A stretch of 31,289 bases of DNA from IMG/VR virus record IMGVR_UViG_3300031758_000356, positions 1 through 31,289 of that record; one strand, written 5' to 3'. Source of the DNA: a virus. The notes below the pieces were generated by a model, which was not told the DNA's origin, did no database searches, and saw only the letters and a list, made by a program, of their open reading frames with translations. The translations under genes were made by a program, and so were the position numbers. This document shows, one piece after another, positions 6,284 through 13,597 of the stretch (position 1 is its first letter; every line of letters begins with the position of its first letter).

Positions 6284-8152
6284 ATGTCGCTCCAGAGACT
6301 TCAGTTCCGCCCCGGTGTCATCCGGGATGTGACCGGGTACACGAACGAGGGCGGCTGGCGCGTCAGCAACCTCGTTCGTTTCCGCTTGGGGTTTCCGGAG
6401 TCCATCGGCGGTTGGGAGAAGTACGCTCCTCTCTACTCCTTCCTTGGAACCTGCCGATCCATGCTCAACTGGGTCGCGCTTGATGGCTCGAACTATCTCG
6501 CCTTCGGCACGAACCTGAAATACTACGTCGAGCTTGGCGGATATAACTACGACATCACGCCCATCCGCGCGACCGCGACTCTTAACAACCCGTTTGCGGC
6601 GACCAACGGCTTTCCAACGATCACCGTTACCGATGCCGCGCACGGCTGCGTGACAGGCGACTATGTGACGTTTAGCGGTGCGGTGTCGCTCGGCGGAAAC
6701 ATTACTGCGACGATCCTCAACAAAGAGTACTCTGTCACGGTTGTTGACGCGAACACCTATACGATTACGGCTTCTGTCAACGCCAACTCTTCTGATACCG
6801 GGAACGGCGGCGCATCAGTCACGGCAGCATATCAAATCAACATCGGTCTTGATAACGCTGTTTTAGGAAACGGCTGGGGCGCAGGCTATTGGGGACGTGA
6901 CACGTGGGGGTCTGGAACTACCCTTAACGTCACTCAGCAACTTCGTCTCTGGTCTCAGGACAACTACGGCGAAGACCTGATCTTCAACATTCGTGACGGA
7001 GACATCTATTACTGGGATGCTTCGACCGCGAACATCGTTCCACTGACCAGCGCCCAGCGCGGCGTGGCTCTTTCGTCCCTGTCCACGGACAGTGGAACAC
7101 CGACCATTGCCAGTCAGGTGTTGGTCTCGGATCGTGACAGGCACGTCATTGCGTTCGGGGCGAACTCCGGAGGGTCCACGGCCCAAGATCCTTTGTCCAT
7201 TCGGTTCTCCTCGCAGGAAGACCCGTTCACGTGGACGCCTGCTCCAACCAACACGGCTGGCGAGCTTCGTATTGGTTCGGGAACTCACATCGTTAAGGCT
7301 ATCGAGACTAAGCGTGAAATCATCGTGTTCACGGATGTCGCTGCGTACTCGATGCAGTTCATTGGTCCGCCGGATACGTTTGGTATTCAGCAGGTGGCGG
7401 CAGGCACGACGATCTGCGGATACAATAGCGCCGTCTCTGTTGATGACACGATCTTCTGGATGGGCATCAACACGTTCTACGTCTACTCCGGTCAGACGCA
7501 GGAGCTTGTTTGCCCGCTGTTGAACTACGTGTTCAACGACTTCAACAAGGACGAGGCGAACAAGGTGTTCGCCGCGTCTAACTCCGAGTTCAACGAAGTC
7601 ACGTGGTTCTATCCATCCGCCACATCCTCCGAGAACGATCTGTACGTGACGTACAATTACGTCGAGCGGGTCTGGACGTACGGATCTCTGGCTCGTACCG
7701 GCTGGATTGATCGCGGAACGCGAAACTACCCGACAGGGGCCGCGACAGACGGCTATCTCTACTATCACGAGAAGGGCACTGACGACGGCAGCACCGTGCC
7801 TCCGTCCCCGCTGAACGCCTATATCGAAAGCGCGCCTGTCGAGATCGGGGATGGGGATAAGTTCTCCTTCGTCCGCCGCGTGATCCCGGACGTGTCTTTC
7901 TATAACGCCACGAACAGCCCAACCGTGAACTTCACGTTGAAAACACAGAACTACCCCGGCTCGAACTACGAGAGCGGCTCTAACTCGTCTGTTGTCAGGA
8001 CGGCCACGGTCCCTGTGGATCAATACACGCAGGTGCTGGATGTCCGGCTGCGTGGGCGGTCTGTCATACTCAGGGTCGAGAGCAACAGGGTTGGGACTCG
8101 TTGGGGTCTGGGGTCGCCACGTCTTGAGACGCAAGTCGATGGGCGGCGCTGA
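6284..8152 (+). CDS. Virion protein, possibly head-tail stabilising (beta-propeller-like)
   Basis: This 622-residue protein starts at ATG 6284 behind GAGGAACGG. It opens with LQRLQFRPGVIRDVTGYTNEG then WRVSNLVRFRLGFPESIGGW, a start I know from abundant uncharacterised phage structural proteins. Residues 100-185 form an inserted module with AHGCVTGDYVTFSGA, a beta-sandwich seen in other virion proteins. Residues 190-480 contain repeated strand motifs (HVIAFGAN, REIIVFTDVAAYSMQFIG, DTIFWMG, NTFYVYSG), as in blade-like proteins resembling the P22 gp10 packaged-DNA stabilisation type. That comparison is tentative. It is coupled to the next gene by TGATG overlap. Structural role is likely, precise position in the particle unknown. 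Confidence 0.7.
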   Translation: MSLQRLQFRPGVIRDVTGYTNEGGWRVSNLVRFRLGFPESIGGWEKYAPLYSFLGTCRSMLNWVALDGSNYLAFGTNLKYYVELGGYNYDITPIRATATLNNPFAATNGFPTITVTDAAHGCVTGDYVTFSGAVSLGGNITATILNKEYSVTVVDANTYTITASVNANSSDTGNGGASVTAAYQINIGLDNAVLGNGWGAGYWGRDTWGSGTTLNVTQQLRLWSQDNYGEDLIFNIRDGDIYYWDASTANIVPLTSAQRGVALSSLSTDSGTPTIASQVLVSDRDRHVIAFGANSGGSTAQDPLSIRFSSQEDPFTWTPAPTNTAGELRIGSGTHIVKAIETKREIIVFTDVAAYSMQFIGPPDTFGIQQVAAGTTICGYNSAVSVDDTIFWMGINTFYVYSGQTQELVCPLLNYVFNDFNKDEANKVFAASNSEFNEVTWFYPSATSSENDLYVTYNYVERVWTYGSLARTGWIDRGTRNYPTGAATDGYLYYHEKGTDDGSTVPPSPLNAYIESAPVEIGDGDKFSFVRRVIPDVSFYNATNSPTVNFTLKTQNYPGSNYESGSNSSVVRTATVPVDQYTQVLDVRLRGRSVILRVESNRVGTRWGLGSPRLETQVDGRR

Positions 8153-8445
8153 TGGATGTCCGGCTGGTCTTCCCGACCTTTCCGAACCCTCCTTCGCAAT
8201 ACAACCAGCAGTATCTTGAGGCTCTGGTTCGTTCGTTGGATGCGCTTGTCCGGGTCATCCGGGCTCCGGGTGAGGGGCGTCAGACGACCATTGTCCTGAC
8301 GAACTTGCAGTCGAACGACTACGGCCTTGAGCCGGGAACGATCTTCGAGGTGAACGGGGCGCTGCGGGTTTCTGTTTTGTACAGCCCGTACGTCGCCGGT
8401 CTGTCCGCCACAGGGTCTGTCGGGTCTGTGACAGTTACGACCTGA
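8152..8445 (+). CDS. Small phage protein with C-terminal repeat unit
   Basis: This 97-residue protein starts at ATG 8152, whose A is the last base of the upstream TGA. Residues 1-45 look helical (YNQQYLEALVRSLDALVRVIR). Residues 65-80 form strands (VNGALRVSVLYSP), and the C-terminus reads VAGLSATGSVGSVTVTT. This last segment is the same repeat core as in the 223-residue protein at 211-882. I recognise the N-terminal part as a small conserved protein commonly following the 622-residue type in phages; its function is unknown. A 104-base spacer with a stem-loop follows. Confidence 0.7.
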   Translation: MDVRLVFPTFPNPPSQYNQQYLEALVRSLDALVRVIRAPGEGRQTTIVLTNLQSNDYGLEPGTIFEVNGALRVSVLYSPYVAGLSATGSVGSVTVTT

Positions 8446-8471
8446 CTTGTCTTTAAGGCTGTAAACGGGTA

Positions 8472-8514
8472 GGTTTTCAGACGCCAGTATCAGGCTCTGG
8501 CCCTGCTCAAAACC
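8472..8514 (+). other. Imperfect stem-loop in the 8446-8549 spacer
   Basis: The spacer of 104 bases holds no gene. GGTTTT (8472-8477) pairs with AAAACC (8509-8514), CAG (8478-8480) with CTG (8503-8505), and GCCAG (8483-8487) with CTGGC (8497-8501), leaving small internal loops. No T-run follows, so it is not a classical intrinsic terminator. It could be a processing site or partial terminator separating the tail block from the internal-protein block. The next ribosome binding site is a weak AGGGA near 8538. Confidence 0.5.
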
Positions 8515-8549
8515 TTAGTCGCTATATGCGCGCCTCATAGGGAACGATA

Positions 8550-10034
8550 ATGCAGGCCGATGCTCTCGTCCAAGATCGGGACTTTCAACGGACTTTGGGT
8601 GCGTCTCCTTTCTCTGAGGGAGATCTTCCTCGTCTCTCTTCCGAAGTTGGTAAGGCTTACACCCGTCTGGACGACGACCAGAAGGCGCAGCTTCAGGAAC
8701 TCTCTGACGATCTGATGGAGTTCTCCACTGAGGAGCTTCGCACGTTTAAGTATTTTCTCGTGTATCTGCGCCAGAACCGGGCGCGCTACAGCGAGATCGT
8801 TTCCAAGATGTATGCCGGTGGGCTGATCGAGCAGGGCTCTCTCCCGGAAGCTTACTCGCCTGCGTTCTTCTCTTTCCTGACCAGCTTGGTCGATGGCATC
8901 CTTGTCAAGAAGAAGGAGCAGGAGACGACCCGCGGGTTTGCGAAGGGCGGCATCGTCAGTCTGAAGGCGGCGGCGGAGAAGGTCCGCAAGGCTGGCCGTG
9001 ACGGCGACACCGTTTTGGCTCACATCACACCTGCGGAAGCCGCTCTTCTGAAGAGCCGTGGCGGCGCGGGCACGATCAACCCGAAGACGGGTCTGCCTGA
9101 ATACAAGAGCATCTTCTCGAAGATTGGCAGCTTCTTCAAGAAGGCTGCTCCGATCATTCTCCCCATTGCCCTGAACTTCCTTGTTCCGGGCCTCGGCGCT
9201 ATCGCATCGGGCGCGATTGGCGCTGGCGTTGGCTCGCTGATCGGCGGTGCAAAGCCGCGTGACGCCCTGAAGGCCGCTCTCCTTGGCGGTCTGACAGGCG
9301 GAATTGGCGCGGGCATTAGCGGCGCGCTATCTGGGACAGGTTTCATGGCGGGCGTCACTGGCGCGCTCCCCAGCGGGTTTGGCGGAACGACCGCCGCTGG
9401 TCCGGGTTTCTTCGAGAGCATCGGAGAAAAGCTCGGGTTTAGCTCTGTTTCTGGTGCGGCACCTCCCGTTCCACCTAGCTCGATCCCCGTCCCCGCCGAC
9501 GGCACAATGGCCGGTGAGGCTTTTGGGGGCGGTTCGTTTGGCTCCGCCGCTGCTCGCACGGCAGAAGGCGCGAAAGCCGCCAGTTCCGGGCTTGGCATTG
9601 GAAGTCTTGCTGGTAAGGCGACGGATCTCATTAAGGAATATCCGAAGACGGCTGTCGCGCTCGGCCTCGGCGCGGGTGCGTTGTTAGCAGGCGCTGGCGG
9701 TGGGGACAAAGCACCTCCCCCGCTTGCTCGTGGTCCGGGCTCGCGGGAACTCATGGAGCAGAACCCGAGCCGCTACGTGTTCGACATCGCCAACTTCCGC
9801 CCCCGTTACACCACGGGCGCGGGACTATTCACGGCGGCGACCGGCGGTCTTGCCGCCAAGGGCGGCAAGGTCTCTGGTCCGGGAACCGAAACCAGCGATT
9901 CCATTCCTGCGCGTCTCAGCGACGGCGAGTTCGTCTTCACGGCGAAAGCTGTCAGAGGCGCTGGCGGCGGTGACAGAATGAAGGGCGCTCGCAAGATGTA
10001 CGAGCTTATGCACAAGTTCGAGCGGATGGCGTAA
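8550..10034 (+). CDS. Large glycine-rich internal virion protein
   Basis: The 494-residue product starts at ATG 8550. Residues 1-130 are acidic and helical. From about 195 to 285 there is a long Gly/Ala/Leu-rich hydrophobic stretch (LPIALNFLVPGLGAIASGAI and LLGGLTGGIGAGISGAL) of the kind that could insert into membranes during DNA ejection. The C-terminus (from about 435) has KGGKVSGPGTETSDSIPARL then SDGEFVFTAKAVRGAGGGDR, a signature I know from many phage internal or structural proteins. No catalytic motif is visible. Position before three other large Ala/Gly-rich proteins fits an internal core or ejection protein. Whether it is packaged would need proteomics. Confidence 0.7.
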   Translation: MQADALVQDRDFQRTLGASPFSEGDLPRLSSEVGKAYTRLDDDQKAQLQELSDDLMEFSTEELRTFKYFLVYLRQNRARYSEIVSKMYAGGLIEQGSLPEAYSPAFFSFLTSLVDGILVKKKEQETTRGFAKGGIVSLKAAAEKVRKAGRDGDTVLAHITPAEAALLKSRGGAGTINPKTGLPEYKSIFSKIGSFFKKAAPIILPIALNFLVPGLGAIASGAIGAGVGSLIGGAKPRDALKAALLGGLTGGIGAGISGALSGTGFMAGVTGALPSGFGGTTAAGPGFFESIGEKLGFSSVSGAAPPVPPSSIPVPADGTMAGEAFGGGSFGSAAARTAEGAKAASSGLGIGSLAGKATDLIKEYPKTAVALGLGAGALLAGAGGGDKAPPPLARGPGSRELMEQNPSRYVFDIANFRPRYTTGAGLFTAATGGLAAKGGKVSGPGTETSDSIPARLSDGEFVFTAKAVRGAGGGDRMKGARKMYELMHKFERMA

Positions 10035-10036
10035 TC

Positions 10037-11089
10037 ATGGCTGAGGTAACACAACAGGAACAGATTGTTCGCGAAGCCCCAGAGATCGAAGCCTATAAGC
10101 TCGGTCTTTTGGATCTTGCGAAGCAGCGCGCCGAAATCCCCGTCAATCTTCCTGCGATTGAGATTGCCGGTCTCATGCCGGAGCAGCTTACTGCACGTGA
10201 GCTTGCTGCGGAGGGCATCGGCTCCTATCGCCCATACCTCGATGCGGCCCTAGAAGCGTATCAGGCGGCAGCGTCGGGTTACGGTGCGCTTCCTTCGTAT
10301 GGTCAAGAGGCGATTGGCGCTGTTCGTCAGGGCGCGAATGTCGCTACCGATCTCTCCCTTCGCGGCGCGCAGGCTTACGATCCGACTGCTGTCAGCCAGT
10401 TTATGAACCCCTATCAGAGCGCGGTGACGCAGGAAGCTCTGAAGGAGATGCAGCGTCAGGCTGACATCGCCCGTACGCAGCAGGCCGCTCGCGCTGTCAA
10501 AGCGGGTTCGTATGGCGGCAGCCGCTTCGGCGTCGAGTCTTCTGAGCTTGCGCGTAATCTGGCGGACATCCAGTCGAAGCGTATCTTCGAGGACTACTCT
10601 ACGAACTACAGTCAGGCGCAGGCTGCGGCCATGAACGCCTTCCAGAACCAACAGGCTCGTCTTCAGCAGGCGGGTCAAACGGCGCTTGGTGCTGGCACTG
10701 CGCTTGGTCAGGCGGCGGTGTCTGGCGGTCAGTTGCAGCAGGCGGGTGCGGCGGGCATTGGTGGCCTTGGTCAACAGACCTCGGCCCTTGGTCAGCAGCT
10801 GTCGGGTCTTGGTCAGGGCGACGTATCGTTCCTGTATAATCTTGGCGAAAAGACGCGCGGCTACGAACAGTCTGTTCTGGACGCTGCGCGACAGACGGCA
10901 ATCCAGCAGGAATACGAGCCGTTCCAACGTGTCTCGTTCCTCAGCGACATCTACAAGGGTGCGCCGTCTTCGCAGCAGACGATCAGCCAGACCACGGCCC
11001 CCTCACCTTCGCTTATCTCACAGGCGGCGGGTCTCGGCATCGCTGGTCTGAGCGCGTACAATCTGTTTGGTGGCGGCAAGTCGCCGTAA
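10037..11089 (+). CDS. Internal virion protein (Ala/Gln-rich)
   Basis: This 350-residue protein starts at ATG 10037, two bases after the previous stop. It is mostly helical and Ala/Gln-rich. A central segment is diagnostic of a conserved phage structural family: AVSQFMNPYQSAVTQEALKE, then QQAARAVKAGSYGGSRFGVE (about residues 116-175). A Gly/Gln-rich stretch (LGAGTALGQAAVSGGQLQQA and following) occupies about 215-265. The C-terminus ends in a small hydrophobic segment (AAGLGIAGLSAYNLFGGG). The family is known from virions but has no established activity. Role as a component of the internal core is inferred from its neighbours. Confidence 0.7.
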   Translation: MAEVTQQEQIVREAPEIEAYKLGLLDLAKQRAEIPVNLPAIEIAGLMPEQLTARELAAEGIGSYRPYLDAALEAYQAAASGYGALPSYGQEAIGAVRQGANVATDLSLRGAQAYDPTAVSQFMNPYQSAVTQEALKEMQRQADIARTQQAARAVKAGSYGGSRFGVESSELARNLADIQSKRIFEDYSTNYSQAQAAAMNAFQNQQARLQQAGQTALGAGTALGQAAVSGGQLQQAGAAGIGGLGQQTSALGQQLSGLGQGDVSFLYNLGEKTRGYEQSVLDAARQTAIQQEYEPFQRVSFLSDIYKGAPSSQQTISQTTAPSPSLISQAAGLGIAGLSAYNLFGGGKSP

Positions 11090-11111
11090 TTTCTGAAATA
11101 GGGCACCGGCA

Positions 11112-13580
11112 ATGGCTGACGATTATGCCTCGATAGTTGAACAGGCTTATATCAACGAGACGGGTCGGGCTTCCGATCCGGAGGGGGCGGCTTATTGGAC
11201 GGGTCTTCTTGAGTCCGGAGCGATCAGTCCCGGCGACCTCAGCTCCTTGTTCTCCGGGACGGCGGAAGGAACCACCTTTGACCAAGCAGCTGCTAGGGCA
11301 GCTGAAGGAGCCGCTATTGGACAAGCGGTCGAGCCGAGTAGCGCCGGAACTGGCCCTAATCTTTTTGATAAAATCCGAGAGTTCAATCAAATGAACCCTG
11401 CGGACGGCGGCATCGCCAGTCTTGGCAGCGGCACGACGGCGGGTCAGGTTGCTCCAACCACGGCCCCCGAACTTCGGTCCTTCTTGGAAGGCCAGTATCA
11501 GTCCGAGTTTGGCCGTCAGTTTGATGCTCCGGGCCTCGACTATTGGGCGGACCAGATCCAGAAGGGAAACATCACCAAGGAGCAAGTCGCGGAGATCTTC
11601 TCTAAGAGCCCGGAAGGTCTGAAGTACGACATTGCAAACCTTGCGGCGGGCAAGACGACGGATGTTGGCTTTCTCCCTTCCGACCTTTTGAAGAGGTACA
11701 GCGATCTCCAAGCCGCGTATCAGACAGCCGTCTATCGCCCCGGAGACGTTGAGGGTCTGAAGTATTGGCTGGCTAATCCAACCGATTACGCGAAGGCGCT
11801 TGGTGGTAGCGACGAGGCTTTCATTCAAGAGGCTTATCGAAACACTCTTAAATATGCCCCAGATCCGGAAGGTCTGAAGTACTGGGTGGGTCAGTTGGCC
11901 GCGGGCAAGGTCACGCGGGCCGGTCTTCCCACCGCTCTGATGAACGCGACCAAAAAAGCAGAAGAAGAAAAAAAGAAGATTGAACAGCAGAAGATTGTCG
12001 CAGATAAGCAAGCGGTTGCTGGTCAAAGGAGTCAGTACCTCTACGACTTTGGCAACTTCCCGATAGTCGCTGGCACGCGAACAACGGCGGATGGAAGAGT
12101 CGTTCCAACCGTTAACCTCAATCTCAAACAGCGACCGAAGGTTAGCCTTGGGATTAAGGCGTTTGCCCCACTTAGTTTGACGGGATATGAGTACGATCCG
12201 TCTTCTGTCAGCCTTTTCGGAGGCAATCGGCTTTTTGGTGGGACCGGAATGACGAGCGGGAAGTCTGTCAGTCTCTTTGGTAATCCGGGAATGGCTCAGG
12301 CGGCATCAACAGGTGCGGCGCAAGAGGAAGTCGTCGCGGCAGCCAACGGCGGCATGATCTCGTCTGATCCTGTCATGCGTCGAGCGATGTTCAAGGCCGG
12401 TGGACCTGTGTCCTCTGTCGGCACCGGCATCACGTCCACGGTTGCTTCTCCGGAGGAGAACGCCAAGGCTCTCCAGACGATGTTTGCGCCGGGGTTCCGC
12501 AGCGGCGGCGAAGTGCAATACTTCCAAGAGGGCGGCGAGGCCGTTGACGAAGAGCGCGTGGGCGAGCAGGCGGCTGAGATGTCCGCCCTTGAGCGGCTGC
12601 GGGCGCAGACCCGTAATCCCGAGCCGCGCTTCAAGCCAGTGATGGAAGTCTTCCGCGAGAACCGAACGCTGCCTATCGACCGTGAGCAGGCGTATACGGG
12701 CCGTAGTATGCGTGGCGAGAACGTGGACGTGGTTCAGTCTCCGTACGCCGGGGGCATGGAAGGCTTTATGCCTCCCCAGATGCAGGATGTTTCTGCGCCA
12801 CCTGCGCCTAGATATTCCGCGGAAGAAAGAGCGCGGCTTGCCCGTCAGGCTGCGGCGGATCAGATCGCTGAACGCGAGATGTACCGTCAGGCTGAGGAGG
12901 ACCAAAGGCTCTATCGCGGCGCGGCTGCTGCCGCTCCGGCTGAGACGGCCCCGTCCAGAGCCACTGCGGAAAGCGCAAGGGAGCCCGTCAAGGACCGTCT
13001 CACGCTTCGTCTTGAGGAACTAAAGGCTGAACGCGAGGCCAATAAGGAGAAGCGTCGGGAGAACCAGCTTCTCGCGCTGATGCAGGCTGGCTTTGCCGCC
13101 GCCTCGGGTCGCAGCTCAAATGCTCTTGCGAACATCGCTGCGGGCGGCATCTCTGGCGTTCAGACGCTGGCTGAACTTAACAAGGATGTTCGTGCCGAAG
13201 ACCGCGCGCTTCGCAGGGAAATCCTTGAGACCGAGCTTACGCAAGAGCGTATGCGTGAGGCGGCTGCCGAACGTCGAGCCGGTCGTGAGCAGACGGCTGC
13301 CGAGCGCCAGCGCACGCTGTTGCAGACGGTTAGCTCTAATGCCCGTCAGGAGATCTCCTCGATCAGCCAGCTTATTGGGACTGAGGAAGGCAAACTCCTC
13401 ACTCCCGGCATTACCGAGGAGCAGAAGGCTCCGATCAAGTCGGAAATCGCTCGACTTAAAAATCAGCGAGAAGCGGCGCTCGAACAGATGTATGGTGTGT
13501 ACGAGAGCTTGGGGATACGGAGACCTCGGACGGTTGAACAAGAGTCCCCAGACTTTAAGTTCTTGGGCCAGAGAAGATAA
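11112..13580 (+). CDS. Large internal virion protein with DUF4214-like repeats
   Basis: This 822-residue protein starts at ATG 11112. The N-terminal third carries about four DUF4214-like helical repeats near residues 6-48, 126-172, 198-222 and 237-285, with the signature G-R-x-x-D-x-x-G-x-x-Y-W (for example PEGAAYWTGLLESG, APGLDYWADQIQKG, PDPEGLKYWVGQLAAG). Residues 330-500 are Gly/Ser-rich with NGGMISSDPVMRR and FKAGGPV elements. From about 560 the protein is strongly charged and coiled-coil-like (Glu/Arg/Ala-rich). DUF4214 occurs in surface and phage proteins without a known enzymatic role. A slippery A-run lies at 11969-11975. Packaging in the virion is inferred from context. Confidence 0.7.
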   Translation: MADDYASIVEQAYINETGRASDPEGAAYWTGLLESGAISPGDLSSLFSGTAEGTTFDQAAARAAEGAAIGQAVEPSSAGTGPNLFDKIREFNQMNPADGGIASLGSGTTAGQVAPTTAPELRSFLEGQYQSEFGRQFDAPGLDYWADQIQKGNITKEQVAEIFSKSPEGLKYDIANLAAGKTTDVGFLPSDLLKRYSDLQAAYQTAVYRPGDVEGLKYWLANPTDYAKALGGSDEAFIQEAYRNTLKYAPDPEGLKYWVGQLAAGKVTRAGLPTALMNATKKAEEEKKKIEQQKIVADKQAVAGQRSQYLYDFGNFPIVAGTRTTADGRVVPTVNLNLKQRPKVSLGIKAFAPLSLTGYEYDPSSVSLFGGNRLFGGTGMTSGKSVSLFGNPGMAQAASTGAAQEEVVAAANGGMISSDPVMRRAMFKAGGPVSSVGTGITSTVASPEENAKALQTMFAPGFRSGGEVQYFQEGGEAVDEERVGEQAAEMSALERLRAQTRNPEPRFKPVMEVFRENRTLPIDREQAYTGRSMRGENVDVVQSPYAGGMEGFMPPQMQDVSAPPAPRYSAEERARLARQAAADQIAEREMYRQAEEDQRLYRGAAAAAPAETAPSRATAESAREPVKDRLTLRLEELKAEREANKEKRRENQLLALMQAGFAAASGRSSNALANIAAGGISGVQTLAELNKDVRAEDRALRREILETELTQERMREAAAERRAGREQTAAERQRTLLQTVSSNARQEISSISQLIGTEEGKLLTPGITEEQKAPIKSEIARLKNQREAALEQMYGVYESLGIRRPRTVEQESPDFKFLGQRR

Positions 13581-13597
13581 TATCAAGGATATGACAG

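Noticed and set aside
6863-8134. Long open frame (423 codons) on the minus strand opposite the 622-residue virion gene
   Set aside because: It lies entirely within a well-supported gene, is Arg/Val/His-rich as antisense frames of GC-rich genes are, and has no recognisable motif or coupled neighbours.
10686-11051. Arg-rich plus-strand frame within the 350-residue internal protein
   Set aside because: It is an out-of-phase reading of Ala/Gln codons with no start signal of its own.
11013-12026. 337-codon minus-strand frame across two internal-protein genes
   Set aside because: It is the antisense of two recognisable proteins and shows low-complexity phenylalanine and leucine runs from the complementary A-rich stretch; no ribosome binding site or family was seen.
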